In this document: positions 1 to 7,671 of the stretch, piece by piece | Layout of the letters: each line of letters begins with the position of its first letter | How positions within the stretch are numbered: the stretch's first letter is position 1 | Source: Paracoccaceae bacterium | Lineage (GTDB): Bacteria > Pseudomonadota > Alphaproteobacteria > Rhodobacterales > Rhodobacteraceae | Assembly (NCBI GenBank): GCA_007121055.1 | Contig: SKMM01000004.1 | Location: 1-17,290, forward strand | Length of the DNA stretch: 17,290 nucleotides | Direction: 5' to 3' | Made by a program: the position numbers and the translations under genes | The notes under the pieces: generated by a model | The model's input: only the letters and a program-made list of their open reading frames with translations | Databases searched by the model: none | Told to the model about the DNA's origin: nothing

Positions 1-319
1 GAACCGTGCCGCGCTCATAGCCCATCCAGCTGTAGCCCGCGTCGATGTTGCCCTCGGACACGTTGTCGAACACCGCCAGCGCCGGGATCACCGCGCCGGG
101 TTCGGCCACGCGCAGGTCCACCGCTCCGTCAGTCACCTCGCGCAGCCGGTCGGCCACCCACGGCATGGTGTCGCCGAGCGCCGTCAGCGTCGAGGCAAAC
201 GCGATAGGCACCTGCCAGCGGACGGTATCGAAGGCCTGCGCGGGCTGCGCGGTCGACATCAGCGCCAGCGCGCCCACGGCCGCAACGCCGCCATAGAGTT
301 TCACGGAAATCTTGGACAT
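1..319 (-). CDS. TRAP transporter solute-binding protein, DctP family (partial, N-terminal part only)
   Basis: This gene reads leftwards off the window edge, so only its first 106 codons are present. The first 29 residues form a typical Sec signal peptide: Lys3 and Lys7, a Gly/Ala/Leu/Val core, and an A-Q-A cleavage site before Phe-Asp. The mature start (FDTVRWQVPIAFAS) and the later stretches MPWVADRLRE, LRVAEPGAVIPA and SEGNIDAGYSWMGYE resemble periplasmic DctP-type binding proteins of TRAP transporters, which capture organic acids for a secondary transporter driven by the ion gradient. The ATG at 319 has a strong GGGAGG ribosome binding site just upstream. The ligand cannot be inferred from this fragment. 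The DctQ/DctM membrane subunits, if linked, would lie outside the window. It is divergent from the AI-2E-family gene. Family fairly sure; substrate unknown. Confidence 0.8.
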   Translation of the reverse strand, partial: MSKISVKLYGGVAAVGALALMSTAQPAQAFDTVRWQVPIAFASTLTALGDTMPWVADRLREVTDGAVDLRVAEPGAVIPALAVFDNVSEGNIDAGYSWMGYERGTV

Positions 320-360
320 TGGCCCCTCCCTGGGTCTTATGTGGTATGGCGGTCTTACCA

Positions 361-379
361 ATTGGCACGGCCTTGGCAA
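361..379 (+). promoter_or_regulatory. Candidate sigma-54 (-24/-12) promoter
   Basis: The plus strand reads TTGGCACG, four bases (GCCT), then TGGCA. The invariant GG is at 364-365 and GC at 376-377, exactly the spacing sigma-54 requires. The -24 element matches TGGCACG completely, and the -12 element differs from TTGCA at one position. It points towards the AI-2E-family gene; transcription would begin near 389, leaving a leader of about 180 bases. This is a sequence match only. No activator binding site was identified. Confidence 0.5.
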
Positions 380-571
380 GAATTTTCTGGCCCGCAGCGC
401 AGCCCTCACGCATCATTCGACCGCACGCGCAACCTGCGACATGCCGGATGGCCCGCTTGGCCCCACAGGCCTCTTGCCCTGTCCACGGCACCTGCCTACG
501 TAAAGGTGTTGTCTGGTGCGGGCGCGGACGGCGCCGCATCGAGGCAGGTTCGCCGCGTCGGGAGAGGTGAC

Positions 572-1744
572 ATGGAGCCAGGGCAGGACACCGGTGCATC
601 CGGCACCACACGCCTGACCTTCGGCGAAAAGTTCCGCCTGCAGACCTGGCTTCTGGGCGTGATCGCCTTCGGCATCGTGCTCTACATGCTGATCGCGGCG
701 AAATTCGTCCTGATCTCGCTGTTCATCGCGATCATCCTGTTCAGCCTGACCTCGGATGCGATCAATTCCATCGCCCGGCTCAGGATCGGGCCGATCGGCA
801 TCTCCAACGGGGTGGCCTCGGTGGTGGCGGTGCTGCTGATCGCGTCCGCGTTGCTGTCGCTGGCGGGGCTGGTGCTGGCGCAGGTCAACATGGTGGTCAC
901 GACCACCCTCACCTACACCGACCAGGCCCAGCGCGCCATCGCGCAGGCGTTTTCGTGGATGGGCGAAGATGTGGAACAGGCGGTGCTGGCCTCCATGCGC
1001 ACCATCGAGTTCTCGGGCTACATCCGCACCGCCGCGGGCCAGGCCGGCAACATCCTGTCTGGCGCGGTGCTGGTGATCCTGTTCGTGGGCTTCCTGTTCG
1101 CCGAGCGCCTGTGGTTCTCCACCAAGCTGGTGAACCTCATCGGCGACGCAGACCAGGCCGAGCGTGTCGGCGGCATCATCGGCTCGATCATCCGCAGCGT
1201 GAACTACTACCTGCTGGTCAAGACCTTCGTGTCGGCCATCACCGGGGCGCTAGTGTTTGGGGTCATGACGTTGTTCGGGCTGGAGCTGGCCGCCGCCATG
1301 GGCATCCTAACCTTCGTGCTGAACTTCATCCCCAATCTCGGCTCCATCTTCGCCACCGTCATCGTCGGCCTCGTGGCCTATGTGCAGGTCGCCGACCTCG
1401 GAACCGCACTGATGATCTTCGCGCTCGCGGGCGCGATCCAGTTCTCGGTCGGCAACGTCATCGACCCGATGCTGATGGGCCGCGCGCTGCGGCTGTCCTC
1501 CTTCGGCATCATCATCTCGCTGGCGTTCTGGGGCCTCGTCTGGGGGGTCGTGGGCATGTTCCTGGCGGTGCCGATCATGGTGGGTGTGATGATCGTGTGC
1601 TCCCATATCCCGCCGCTGCGCCCCGTCGCCGTGTTGCTGTCGCGCGAGGGGCTGCCCGACACCCGCATCCCTCCGACACCCGCCCGGTCGGCCGACACGC
1701 TGGTCCGCGCCGAGCCGCGCCACAGCCGAAAGCCCGCCGCCTGA
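572..1744 (+). CDS. AI-2E (PerM/YdiK-like) family transporter
   Basis: A 390-residue polytopic inner-membrane protein with about eight hydrophobic segments: two at roughly residues 25-60, then near 82-107, 158-178, 212-232, 236-270, 278-296 and 310-342. The family pattern is clear: a central soluble stretch (about 108-157), NFIPNLGS at 251-258, NVIDPMLMGR at 295-304, and a final GVVGMFLAVPI near 325-335. Members have been proposed to export small molecules including autoinducer-2, or to act as ion antiporters, but the name says little about the substrate in a given species. The ATG at 572 is preferred over upstream in-frame starts because GGAGAGG lies 4 bases before it and hydrophobic sequence begins soon after. 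The C-terminal tail (about 350-390) is Pro/Arg-rich and probably cytoplasmic. A sigma-54-like promoter lies about 190 bases upstream. Family certain, substrate unknown. Confidence 0.9.
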   Translation: MEPGQDTGASGTTRLTFGEKFRLQTWLLGVIAFGIVLYMLIAAKFVLISLFIAIILFSLTSDAINSIARLRIGPIGISNGVASVVAVLLIASALLSLAGLVLAQVNMVVTTTLTYTDQAQRAIAQAFSWMGEDVEQAVLASMRTIEFSGYIRTAAGQAGNILSGAVLVILFVGFLFAERLWFSTKLVNLIGDADQAERVGGIIGSIIRSVNYYLLVKTFVSAITGALVFGVMTLFGLELAAAMGILTFVLNFIPNLGSIFATVIVGLVAYVQVADLGTALMIFALAGAIQFSVGNVIDPMLMGRALRLSSFGIIISLAFWGLVWGVVGMFLAVPIMVGVMIVCSHIPPLRPVAVLLSREGLPDTRIPPTPARSADTLVRAEPRHSRKPAA

Positions 1745-1996
1745 CCAGCAGCGCCCGTTCCCGCGCAACACGAGGCATCGCCCGTTTCGCCGTGCCTGTG
1801 ACGGCGGCTCGTCGACGGCTGTGGCCAATCCGTGCGCGCGCCCGGCAAGGCCCCCGTCCCCGGCCCTGTCGCCGAACGCTTCTCGCCGGCCGCACAGGTG
1901 TGGCCCACCCCCATCCCCTTGCGCTCCCCCCGAAGCCCGGCAATCCTGAGCCAACCGCTTCCGCCCCGCCCGGGGCCGTCACAACAGGACCCGCCC
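1745..1996. other. Intergenic spacer with one short hairpin
   Basis: These 252 bases separate the AI-2E-family gene from the glutamine-synthetase-like gene. They contain a 6-bp stem, CGCCGT (1788-1793) and ACGGCG (1801-1806) with a 7-base loop, about 44 bases after the upstream stop. It lacks a T tract, so termination there is only a possibility. No convincing -35/-10 promoter and no credible small gene were seen. Confidence 0.3.
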
Positions 1997-3361
1997 ATGC
2001 CCGGTAACCTCAGCTTCGCCGACCTCCAGGACGCCGTCGCCTCGGACGAGATCGACACCGTCCTCGTGGCCGCGGTGGACATGCAGGGCCGGCTCATGGG
2101 CAAGCGCTTCCACGCCCAGCACTTCATCGACCGCGCCTGGGAAGAAACCCACTGCTGCAACTACCTGCTGGCCACGGATCTGGAGATGTACACCGTCCCC
2201 GGCTACGCCGCGACCGGCTGGGCCAAAGGCTACGGCGACCACGTCCTGAAGCCCGACCTCGCCACACTGCGCCGCACCCCCTGGCTGCCGGGCACCGCGC
2301 TGGTCCTGTGCGACATCCTCGACCACCACACCGGCCGCGAGGTGCCCCACTCCCCCCGCGCCATGCTCAAGGCCCAGACCGCGCGGCTCGAGGCGATTGG
2401 CTACCGCGCCATGATTGCCACCGAGCTTGAATTCTACCTCTTCGAGAAGAGCTTCGAGGCCCTGCGCGCCGACGGCTACCGCGCCATGGTCCCGATCTCG
2501 GGCTACAACGAGGACTACCACATCTTCCAGACCACCAAGGAAGAGGACGTGATGCGCGCCATCCGCAACGGCCTCGTGGGCGCGGGCGTGCCGGTGGAGA
2601 ACACCAAGGGCGAGGCCGATGCGGGGCAGGAGGAGATCAACATCCGCTACGACGAGGCGCTGGAGACCTGCGACAACCACGCCATCGTCAAGAACGCCTG
2701 CAAGGAGATCGCCTGGTCCCGCGGCCGCGGCCTCACCTTCCTTGCCAAATGGAGCCACGCCCATGGCGGCTCCTCCGCCCACATCCACCAGTCGCTCTGG
2801 AGCCTCGACGAGAAACCCGCCTTCTTCGACGCCGCAAGCCCCCACGGCATGTCGGCGCTGATGCGGTCCTGGCTCGCCGGACAGCTGGCCCACGCCGCCG
2901 AGCTCACCTGCTTCCTCGCCCCCTATGTCAACTCCTACAAACGCTTCCAGGCCGGCACCTTCGCCCCCACGGGCATCTGCTGGTCGGTGGACAACCGCAC
3001 CGCGGGCTTTCGTTTGTGCGGCGAAAACTCCCATGCCGTGCGCGTGGAATGCCGCATCGGCGGGGCCGACCTGAACCCCTACCTCGCCGCCGCCGCCCTG
3101 ATCGCCGCCGGCATCTCCGGGATCGAACAGCGCCTGACGCTCGAAGACCCCTTCCAGGGCGATGCCTACGCCGCCGACACCCCCCGCATCCCCACCACCC
3201 TTGGCGAGGCCGCCGACCGCCTCTCCGGCTCCACCCTCCTGCGCACGGCCTTCGGCGACGCCGTGGTCGACCACTACGTCCGCGCCGCCCGGTGGGAGCT
3301 CGAGGAATACAACCGCGTGGTCACCGACTGGGAGATCGCCCGCGGCTTCGAGCGCGCCTGA
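1997..3361 (+). CDS. Glutamine synthetase family protein (gamma-glutamyl amine ligase type)
   Basis: A 454-residue cytoplasmic ATP-dependent ligase of the glutamine synthetase superfamily. The N-terminal beta-grasp part (about 15-115) is followed by the catalytic domain. Metal and substrate signatures are visible: ELEFY at 143-147, KGEADAGQEE at 204-213 (equivalent to the NE/GQ.E region of GlnA), HGGSSAHIHQS at 256-266, NSYKRFQ at 312-318, N333-R334, and ECRIGGADLNPYL at 351-363. It is close to GlnA length but lacks the regulatory adenylylation-loop tyrosine; its end (DHYVRAARWELEEYNRVVTDWE) resembles PuuA/GlnT-like enzymes that join glutamate to amines or amino alcohols rather than to ammonia. 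The ATG at 1997 has AGGA before it and begins the conserved N terminus; an in-frame ATG at 1832 would add 55 unconserved Pro-rich residues. The next gene is an alcohol dehydrogenase, which suits a catabolic role. The exact amine is not determinable here. Confidence 0.85.
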   Translation: MPGNLSFADLQDAVASDEIDTVLVAAVDMQGRLMGKRFHAQHFIDRAWEETHCCNYLLATDLEMYTVPGYAATGWAKGYGDHVLKPDLATLRRTPWLPGTALVLCDILDHHTGREVPHSPRAMLKAQTARLEAIGYRAMIATELEFYLFEKSFEALRADGYRAMVPISGYNEDYHIFQTTKEEDVMRAIRNGLVGAGVPVENTKGEADAGQEEINIRYDEALETCDNHAIVKNACKEIAWSRGRGLTFLAKWSHAHGGSSAHIHQSLWSLDEKPAFFDAASPHGMSALMRSWLAGQLAHAAELTCFLAPYVNSYKRFQAGTFAPTGICWSVDNRTAGFRLCGENSHAVRVECRIGGADLNPYLAAAALIAAGISGIEQRLTLEDPFQGDAYAADTPRIPTTLGEAADRLSGSTLLRTAFGDAVVDHYVRAARWELEEYNRVVTDWEIARGFERA

Positions 3362-3498
3362 CCCGCGCCGTCAACCTCCTGACGCCGGTCCGGCCGGAAA
3401 GGCGCCGCACTCCTCGCATCCGGCGTCGCCCCCGACGACCTGCATCCGCACTCTGCCGACCTGCTGCCGGCCAAACCTGGCTCCCGAACACCCAAGGA

Positions 3499-3506
3499 CC
3501 CCCCCC
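3499..3506 (+). repeat. C8 tract forming the RBS-to-start spacer of the alcohol dehydrogenase gene
   Basis: An AAGGA ribosome binding site at 3494-3498 is followed by eight consecutive C residues and then the ATG at 3507. The whole spacer is thus a mononucleotide run, and slippage would change RBS spacing without touching the protein. The run itself is certain; a regulatory effect is inference. Confidence 0.6.
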
Positions 3507-4664
3507 ATGCCCCTGACCGAGACGCTCCGCGCCAACTGGTCCTATCCCACCGCCATCCGCTTCGGCGCCGGCCGCGTGTCCGAGATCGGCGAGGCCTGCA
3601 CAGCCGCCGGCATCCGCCGCCCCCTCATCGTCACCGACCGTGGCCTCGCCGCCCTGCCCATCACCGAGCGCCTGCGCGACCTCACCGACGCAGCCGGCCT
3701 CGGCCGCGCCCTCTTCGCCGAGGTCTCGCCCAACCCCGACGCCCACGACCTCGCCGCAGGCCTCGAAGCCTACCGCATGGGCCACCACGACGGCGTCATC
3801 GCCTTCGGCGGCGGCTCCGGCCTCGACCTCGCGAAAATGGTCGCCTTCATGTCCGGCCAGTCCCGCCCGATCTGGGATTTCGAGGATATCGGCGATTGGT
3901 GGACCCGCGCCGACCCCGCCGGCATCGCCCCCATCGTGGCCGTCCCCACCACCGCCGGCACCGGCTCGGAGGTCGGCCGCGCCAGCGTCATCACCGACCC
4001 CGAGACCCACACGAAAAAGGTCATCTTCCACCCAAGCGTCCTGCCCACCCAGGTCATCTGCGACCCCGAACTGACCGTGGGCATGCCCCCCGCCATCACC
4101 GCCGGCACCGGCATGGACGCCTTCGCCCACTGCCTCGAGGCCTATTGCGCCCCGTCCTTTCACCCCATGTCAGCCGGCATCGCACTGGAGGGCCTGCGCC
4201 TGGTGTCCGAATACCTCCCCCGCGCCTACGCCGACGGATCGGACCTCGAGGCCCGCGCCCAGATGATGGCCGCCGCCGCCATGGGCGCGGTCGCCTTCCA
4301 GAAGGGCCTCGGCGCCATCCACGCCATCAGCCACCCCGTCGGCGCGCTCTACGGCACCCACCACGGCACCACCAACGCCGCCGTCATGGCGGCCGTCCTG
4401 CGCTTCAACCGCCCCGCCATCGCCGACCGCCTCGATCGCGCTGCGGCCTATCTCGGCCTCACCGGCGGCGCCGAGGCCTTCGCCGCCCACACGGCTGACC
4501 TCAACGCCCGCCTCGGCATGCCCACCGGCCTCAAGGCCCTCGGCGTCGACCCCGCCCGCACCCCCGAGCTTGCAGCCATGGCCCTGAAGGACCCCACCGT
4601 CGGCGGCAACCCCATTCCCCTCACCCAATCCACCGCCGAGGTCCTCATCGCCGACGCAATGTGA
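3507..4664 (+). CDS. Iron-containing (group III) alcohol dehydrogenase
   Basis: A 385-residue NAD(P)-dependent dehydrogenase of the Fe-ADH family, interconverting an alcohol and an aldehyde in the cytoplasm. The N-terminal Rossmann-like domain carries GGGSGLDLAK at 101-110 and PTTAGTGSEVG at 147-157. The helical C-terminal domain carries the metal ligands: D204 and H208 (GMDAFAHCLEAY), H272 (GAIHAISHPVGA) and H286 (THHGTTN), with spacing matching FucO-like enzymes. Length is normal for the family and no key residue is missing. The ATG at 3507 follows AAGGA plus an all-C spacer; upstream in-frame codons overlap the previous gene and lack conservation. It lies 145 bases after the glutamine-synthetase-like gene in the same direction, so the two may oxidise and gamma-glutamylate related amino-alcohol or amine compounds. 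Substrate not determinable. Confidence 0.92.
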   Translation: MPLTETLRANWSYPTAIRFGAGRVSEIGEACTAAGIRRPLIVTDRGLAALPITERLRDLTDAAGLGRALFAEVSPNPDAHDLAAGLEAYRMGHHDGVIAFGGGSGLDLAKMVAFMSGQSRPIWDFEDIGDWWTRADPAGIAPIVAVPTTAGTGSEVGRASVITDPETHTKKVIFHPSVLPTQVICDPELTVGMPPAITAGTGMDAFAHCLEAYCAPSFHPMSAGIALEGLRLVSEYLPRAYADGSDLEARAQMMAAAAMGAVAFQKGLGAIHAISHPVGALYGTHHGTTNAAVMAAVLRFNRPAIADRLDRAAAYLGLTGGAEAFAAHTADLNARLGMPTGLKALGVDPARTPELAAMALKDPTVGGNPIPLTQSTAEVLIADAM

Positions 4665-4789
4665 CCGCGCGCCCCGCGGCAAGGACCGGAAGCGCCCTCC
4701 CCTCGGACCCGCCCCGGCCACCGGCGCAAACGCCGCGCCCCGCGCGGTTGCGCCACGCCCCGCGCCCCGGCATAACCGACCCACCCAAC

Positions 4790-4794
4790 GGAGG
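4790..4794 (+). promoter_or_regulatory. Ribosome binding site fixing the VOC protein start
   Basis: GGAGG at 4790-4794 lies 7 bases before the ATG at 4802. This supports 4802 over the longer in-frame extension that begins inside the end of the alcohol dehydrogenase gene. Confidence 0.75.
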
Positions 4795-4801
4795 TCCCGC
4801 C

Positions 4802-5206
4802 ATGATCGGCCGTCTCAACCATGTCGCCATCGCCGTGCCCGACCTCGCGGCCGCCGTGGCGCAGTACCGCGACACGCTGGGCGCCTCGGTCCGCCCGCCC
4901 CAGGACGAGCCCGACCACGGTGTGACCGTCGTCTTCATCGACCTGCCCAACACCAAGGTCGAGCTTCTCCACCCGCTCGGCGACAATTCCCCCATCCGCG
5001 GCTTCCTGGACAAGAACCCCTCCGGCGGCATCCACCACATCTGTTACGAGGTCGACGACATCCTCGCCGCCCGCGACCGCCTCAAGGCGCAGGGCGCGCG
5101 CGTCCTCGGCGACGGCGAGCCGAAGATCGGCGCCCACGGCAAGCCGGTCCTCTTCCTCCACCCCAAGGACTTCACCGGCACGCTGGTGGAGCTGGAGCAG
5201 GCCTGA
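4802..5206 (+). CDS. mce: VOC family protein, methylmalonyl-CoA (ethylmalonyl-CoA) epimerase-like
   Basis: A 134-residue vicinal-oxygen-chelate fold protein with two beta-alpha-beta-beta-beta halves. The halves begin with the paired motifs NHVAIAV (H7) and HHICYEV (H79), and the metal site is completed by likely E54 (TKVELL) and E130 (LVELEQ). This pattern and the length match methylmalonyl-CoA epimerases, which convert the 2S and 2R isomers of methylmalonyl-CoA (and ethylmalonyl-CoA in the ethylmalonyl-CoA pathway) so that propionyl units can enter the TCA cycle. The RBS GGAGG at 4790 supports this start. Its TGA overlaps the ATG of the DUF1467 gene (TGATG), so the two are translationally coupled. 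Other VOC enzymes such as glyoxalases are possible but fit less well. The genes upstream are not of the propionate pathway, so a shared role with them is uncertain. Confidence 0.82.
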   Translation: MIGRLNHVAIAVPDLAAAVAQYRDTLGASVRPPQDEPDHGVTVVFIDLPNTKVELLHPLGDNSPIRGFLDKNPSGGIHHICYEVDDILAARDRLKAQGARVLGDGEPKIGAHGKPVLFLHPKDFTGTLVELEQA

Positions 5207-5478
5207 TGAGCATCACCTCCGCCCTGGTCCTCTTCGCGGTGATCTGGTTCATGGTGCTGTTCATCGTCCTGCCCCTCCGCCTCACCACCCAGGGCGAGGC
5301 CGGCCGGATCGTCCCCGGCACGCCTGAATCCGCCCCCGTCGACCCCAAGATCGGCCCCAAGGTGAAGATCACCACCGCCGTTACCGTCGTCCTGTGGGCG
5401 GTGCTGTGCGGGATCATCGTCTCGGGTGTTATCACCGTGGCCGATTTCGACATCTCGGGCTGGCTCGGCGCGCCCTGA
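5206..5478 (+). CDS. DUF1467 family small inner-membrane protein
   Basis: A 90-residue protein with two transmembrane helices (about residues 4-26 and 55-78). Between them lies a conserved linker with LPLRLTTQGEAG (22-33), VPGTPESAP (36-44) and DPKIG (46-50), which is the DUF1467 signature typical of alphaproteobacteria. The function is unknown. The ATG shares its first base with the stop of the upstream epimerase-like gene (TGATG), so its translation probably depends on that gene. From general memory, this gene pair recurs in Rhodobacterales and is often followed by the prolyl-tRNA synthetase gene; here the next gene is instead the convergent exosortase. Family assignment is confident. Confidence 0.88.
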   Translation: MSITSALVLFAVIWFMVLFIVLPLRLTTQGEAGRIVPGTPESAPVDPKIGPKVKITTAVTVVLWAVLCGIIVSGVITVADFDISGWLGAP

Positions 5479-5888
5479 CCCTAGCGTAGGCGCCACGCCG
5501 ACGGCTCTGCCGACAGATTCCGTCACAACCGCACCGGCTGACCGCCGGAACAGCCCGGCGCCCAAGCCAGGCGGGCCGGACGGTCCAGTCCAAAAGACCC
5601 GCTGCCGCACAGCCTGCCCGTCACTCCGGCGCGCGCTGCACATCGCAGATCGCTCCCCCGGCCTCTGCCCGTCGGCCGACGCCGAGCTGACGGCCGAGCC
5701 CGCCTGCAAGAGCCCCCCGGATACGCGTCACGACAAGCCCCAGCGCCCGCCACCCAGGACTGCGGCCCCCGATGTCTGCTGCGAAGATATTCACCCCCCC
5801 CCAGATGCCCGAGGGCGCGCCGCCCCTCGCCCGGCTCCGACCGCCCGCCTATCGGTGGGCGCCGCCACCACGGCCGAGAACGGTCCGC
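5479..5888. other. Convergent intergenic region between DUF1467 and XrtD genes
   Basis: About 410 bases with a gene end on each side. Open frames here are short, lack a ribosome binding site and show no recognisable motif. Two weak hairpins are visible: GCGT/ACGC around a GGCGCC centre just after the DUF1467 stop, and GGTGG (5854-5858) with CCACC (5865-5869) about 20 bases beyond the XrtD stop. Neither has a T tract. A run of nine C residues lies at 5794-5802. Nothing else was identified. Confidence 0.4.
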
Positions 5889-7490
5889 TCAGATCGGCGG
5901 GAAGAACCGGGGCAGCGGCTCCAGCACATGCGGCAGCACGCTTTGCAACCGCTCTTCGGCCTCCGCCTCGCTCTCGTTGGACAGGATCGGCGTGATCAGC
6001 CGCACCATGCCGCTGTCGTTGCGGCCGTTGGTCAGCTTGCCCACCATCAGCTGGAACCGCGCCTGCAGCCCCGAGGCCGTCCGCTGCCCTTGCTGCTCGA
6101 ACCAGTAATACACCAACTGCCGCTCCAGCCCCTGCTGGATGATCGCCCGGTTCAGCGTGAAGCGCTGTCCGCCCCCGAACTCCTCGGTCTTGTCGATCTG
6201 CTCAAGCTGCGCGATCTCCCAGCCGCCGCCGGGCAGGCAGACCTCGGGCGAATGCACCCCGCCGCCCATCTGGTCGCGGTACCAGACCATGAAGAAATCG
6301 ATGGGCGCCGGCGCCCCTGGCCGCGACAGGTTGGTGGCGTGGTAATCGTCAGCCGCGAGGATCCGCGCCACATCGGCGTCGAGGCTGATGGCCGGCCCCG
6401 CCCGCCAGTCCCCAAGCTGCGACGGCATGGTGGCGAAGGGATCGCGGATCACCACCACCTCCTCGCGGGCGGGAACCGCCTGCCACACCGCCGCGACCGT
6501 CACCGTCGTCACCGCAGCCAGGATCAGCGCCCGCGACGGCTCGATCAGACGTAGCCGCATCGCCTGGGTGCCGAGCCCGGTGGTGTCGAGGTCCAGCGCC
6601 TCCACCAGCCCGATCCGCGGCCGGCGCAGCCGCAGCATGATCCATGCCAGCAGGAACAGCAGCATCACCGAGGCGAGGAAGATCACCCAGCCCTCGAAGA
6701 AATGGGTGAAGCCGTCCACCCAGCCCACGCCCACATGCTGCACGATGATGCCCGCAATGGCGATGCGCACCGAATTTAGGAACACCGTGATCGGCGCGGC
6801 GGCCAGCAGCAGCACCGCCTTGTGCCACCACGGCCCGCTGTAGAGCGTGGCGAAGATGTAGGAAAAGCTCAGGATCGGGAACAGATAGCGCAGCCCCGAA
6901 CAGGCCTCGGCCACATGCAGCCGATAGACCCCCAGATCGATGATGTTGCCTTCCAGGTACACCGGCACGCGCAGCAGGTGCAGGAACCACACCCCCAGCT
7001 CGGACGAGACCCCCTGGAGGAAGATAGACACCCCGAAATAGATCGCCCCCGGCAAGGGCAGCATGAACACCAGATGCAGCACCGCCGGCCAGAACTGCCG
7101 GCCCGTGCGCCAGCCGAAGCTGATCAGCAGCACCGCCCCCACCCACAGGATCAGGCCGTAGGCCACGATGTCGCCGATGGCGATCATGCTGCCGCCGATG
7201 GCAAACAGAAGCGCCACCGCCATCAAGGCCAGCCCCGGGCCGCGGTCGGTCACCGGTCCGGTCTGCACCGGCACGGTCTTGAGGTGATGCAGGAACAGAT
7301 AGAGCGACAGGATCGGGATCAGCGGCCCGTGCGAATACTCCGGCACCCGCCAGGCCCGAAGCAACTCGTCGATGCCGTCGCGGAACACCACGAGTCCCGC
7401 CAGCACAGTCAGAACGAACCAGAACATGCCCCAGGTCAGGAAGGACCCCAGGATGGCGCGCACGCCCGACGCGGTGTTGGTTGCGGCCAT
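5889..7490 (-). CDS. xrtD: Exosortase XrtD, fused exosortase-EpsI protein (VPLPA-CTERM type)
   Basis: A 533-residue inner-membrane protein. The N-terminal ~300 residues form a multi-helix exosortase domain with the expected catalytic triad: C197 in AEACSGLRYLFP, R242 in NSVRIA, and H263 in FTHFFEGW. After a loop and another membrane segment (about 320-338), residues ~340-533 form a periplasmic EpsI/DUF3485 domain with HSPEVCLPGGGW at 413-424. Exosortases are sortase-like transpeptidases that cleave short C-terminal sorting signals of exported proteins. The single-chain fusion with EpsI is the hallmark of XrtD of Rhodobacterales, whose targets end in a VPLPA-CTERM tail. The ATG at 7490 is chosen over a GTG at 7505, giving a weak AGGG site 4-5 bases upstream. 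It is last in the minus-strand arm, 181 bases after the outer-membrane protein gene. No VPLPA-CTERM substrate gene is seen in the window. Confidence 0.9.
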   Translation of the reverse strand: MAATNTASGVRAILGSFLTWGMFWFVLTVLAGLVVFRDGIDELLRAWRVPEYSHGPLIPILSLYLFLHHLKTVPVQTGPVTDRGPGLALMAVALLFAIGGSMIAIGDIVAYGLILWVGAVLLISFGWRTGRQFWPAVLHLVFMLPLPGAIYFGVSIFLQGVSSELGVWFLHLLRVPVYLEGNIIDLGVYRLHVAEACSGLRYLFPILSFSYIFATLYSGPWWHKAVLLLAAAPITVFLNSVRIAIAGIIVQHVGVGWVDGFTHFFEGWVIFLASVMLLFLLAWIMLRLRRPRIGLVEALDLDTTGLGTQAMRLRLIEPSRALILAAVTTVTVAAVWQAVPAREEVVVIRDPFATMPSQLGDWRAGPAISLDADVARILAADDYHATNLSRPGAPAPIDFFMVWYRDQMGGGVHSPEVCLPGGGWEIAQLEQIDKTEEFGGGQRFTLNRAIIQQGLERQLVYYWFEQQGQRTASGLQARFQLMVGKLTNGRNDSGMVRLITPILSNESEAEAEERLQSVLPHVLEPLPRFFPPI

Positions 7491-7644
7491 GCGCCCTGAC
7501 CCCACTGCTGCACCGTTACCCTCGGGCAGGCCCGCGGACCGGGCCTACCTCCTTCCGAATACCTCAGTCATCCGCCCCTGCACAGGCGAAACCCTGCCGG
7601 GCGCAGCCACACAAATGCGTCATACCACCCGCGGTTTAACGGAT

Positions 7645-7654
7645 CACGGCCGTG
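7645..7654. repeat. Perfect 10-bp palindrome CACGGCCGTG
   Basis: This palindrome lies 18 bases beyond the stop of the outer-membrane protein gene, upstream of xrtD on the minus strand. It is GC-rich and not followed by T residues. It may be a weak transcription attenuator, a protein site or chance in a high-GC genome. Confidence 0.25.
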
Positions 7655-7671
7655 CCCGGCCCCGAGGGAGA

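Noticed and set aside
129..611. A minus-strand open frame of 160 codons over the divergent region at the left end
   Set aside because: The correct minus frame is the one starting at 319 with a strong RBS and signal peptide; this frame spans the intergenic region and reads the binding-protein gene out of frame.
1979..3274. A 431-codon minus-strand open frame opposite the glutamine-synthetase-like gene
   Set aside because: It is Gly/Val/Ala-rich without motifs, while the plus strand carries all GS signatures.
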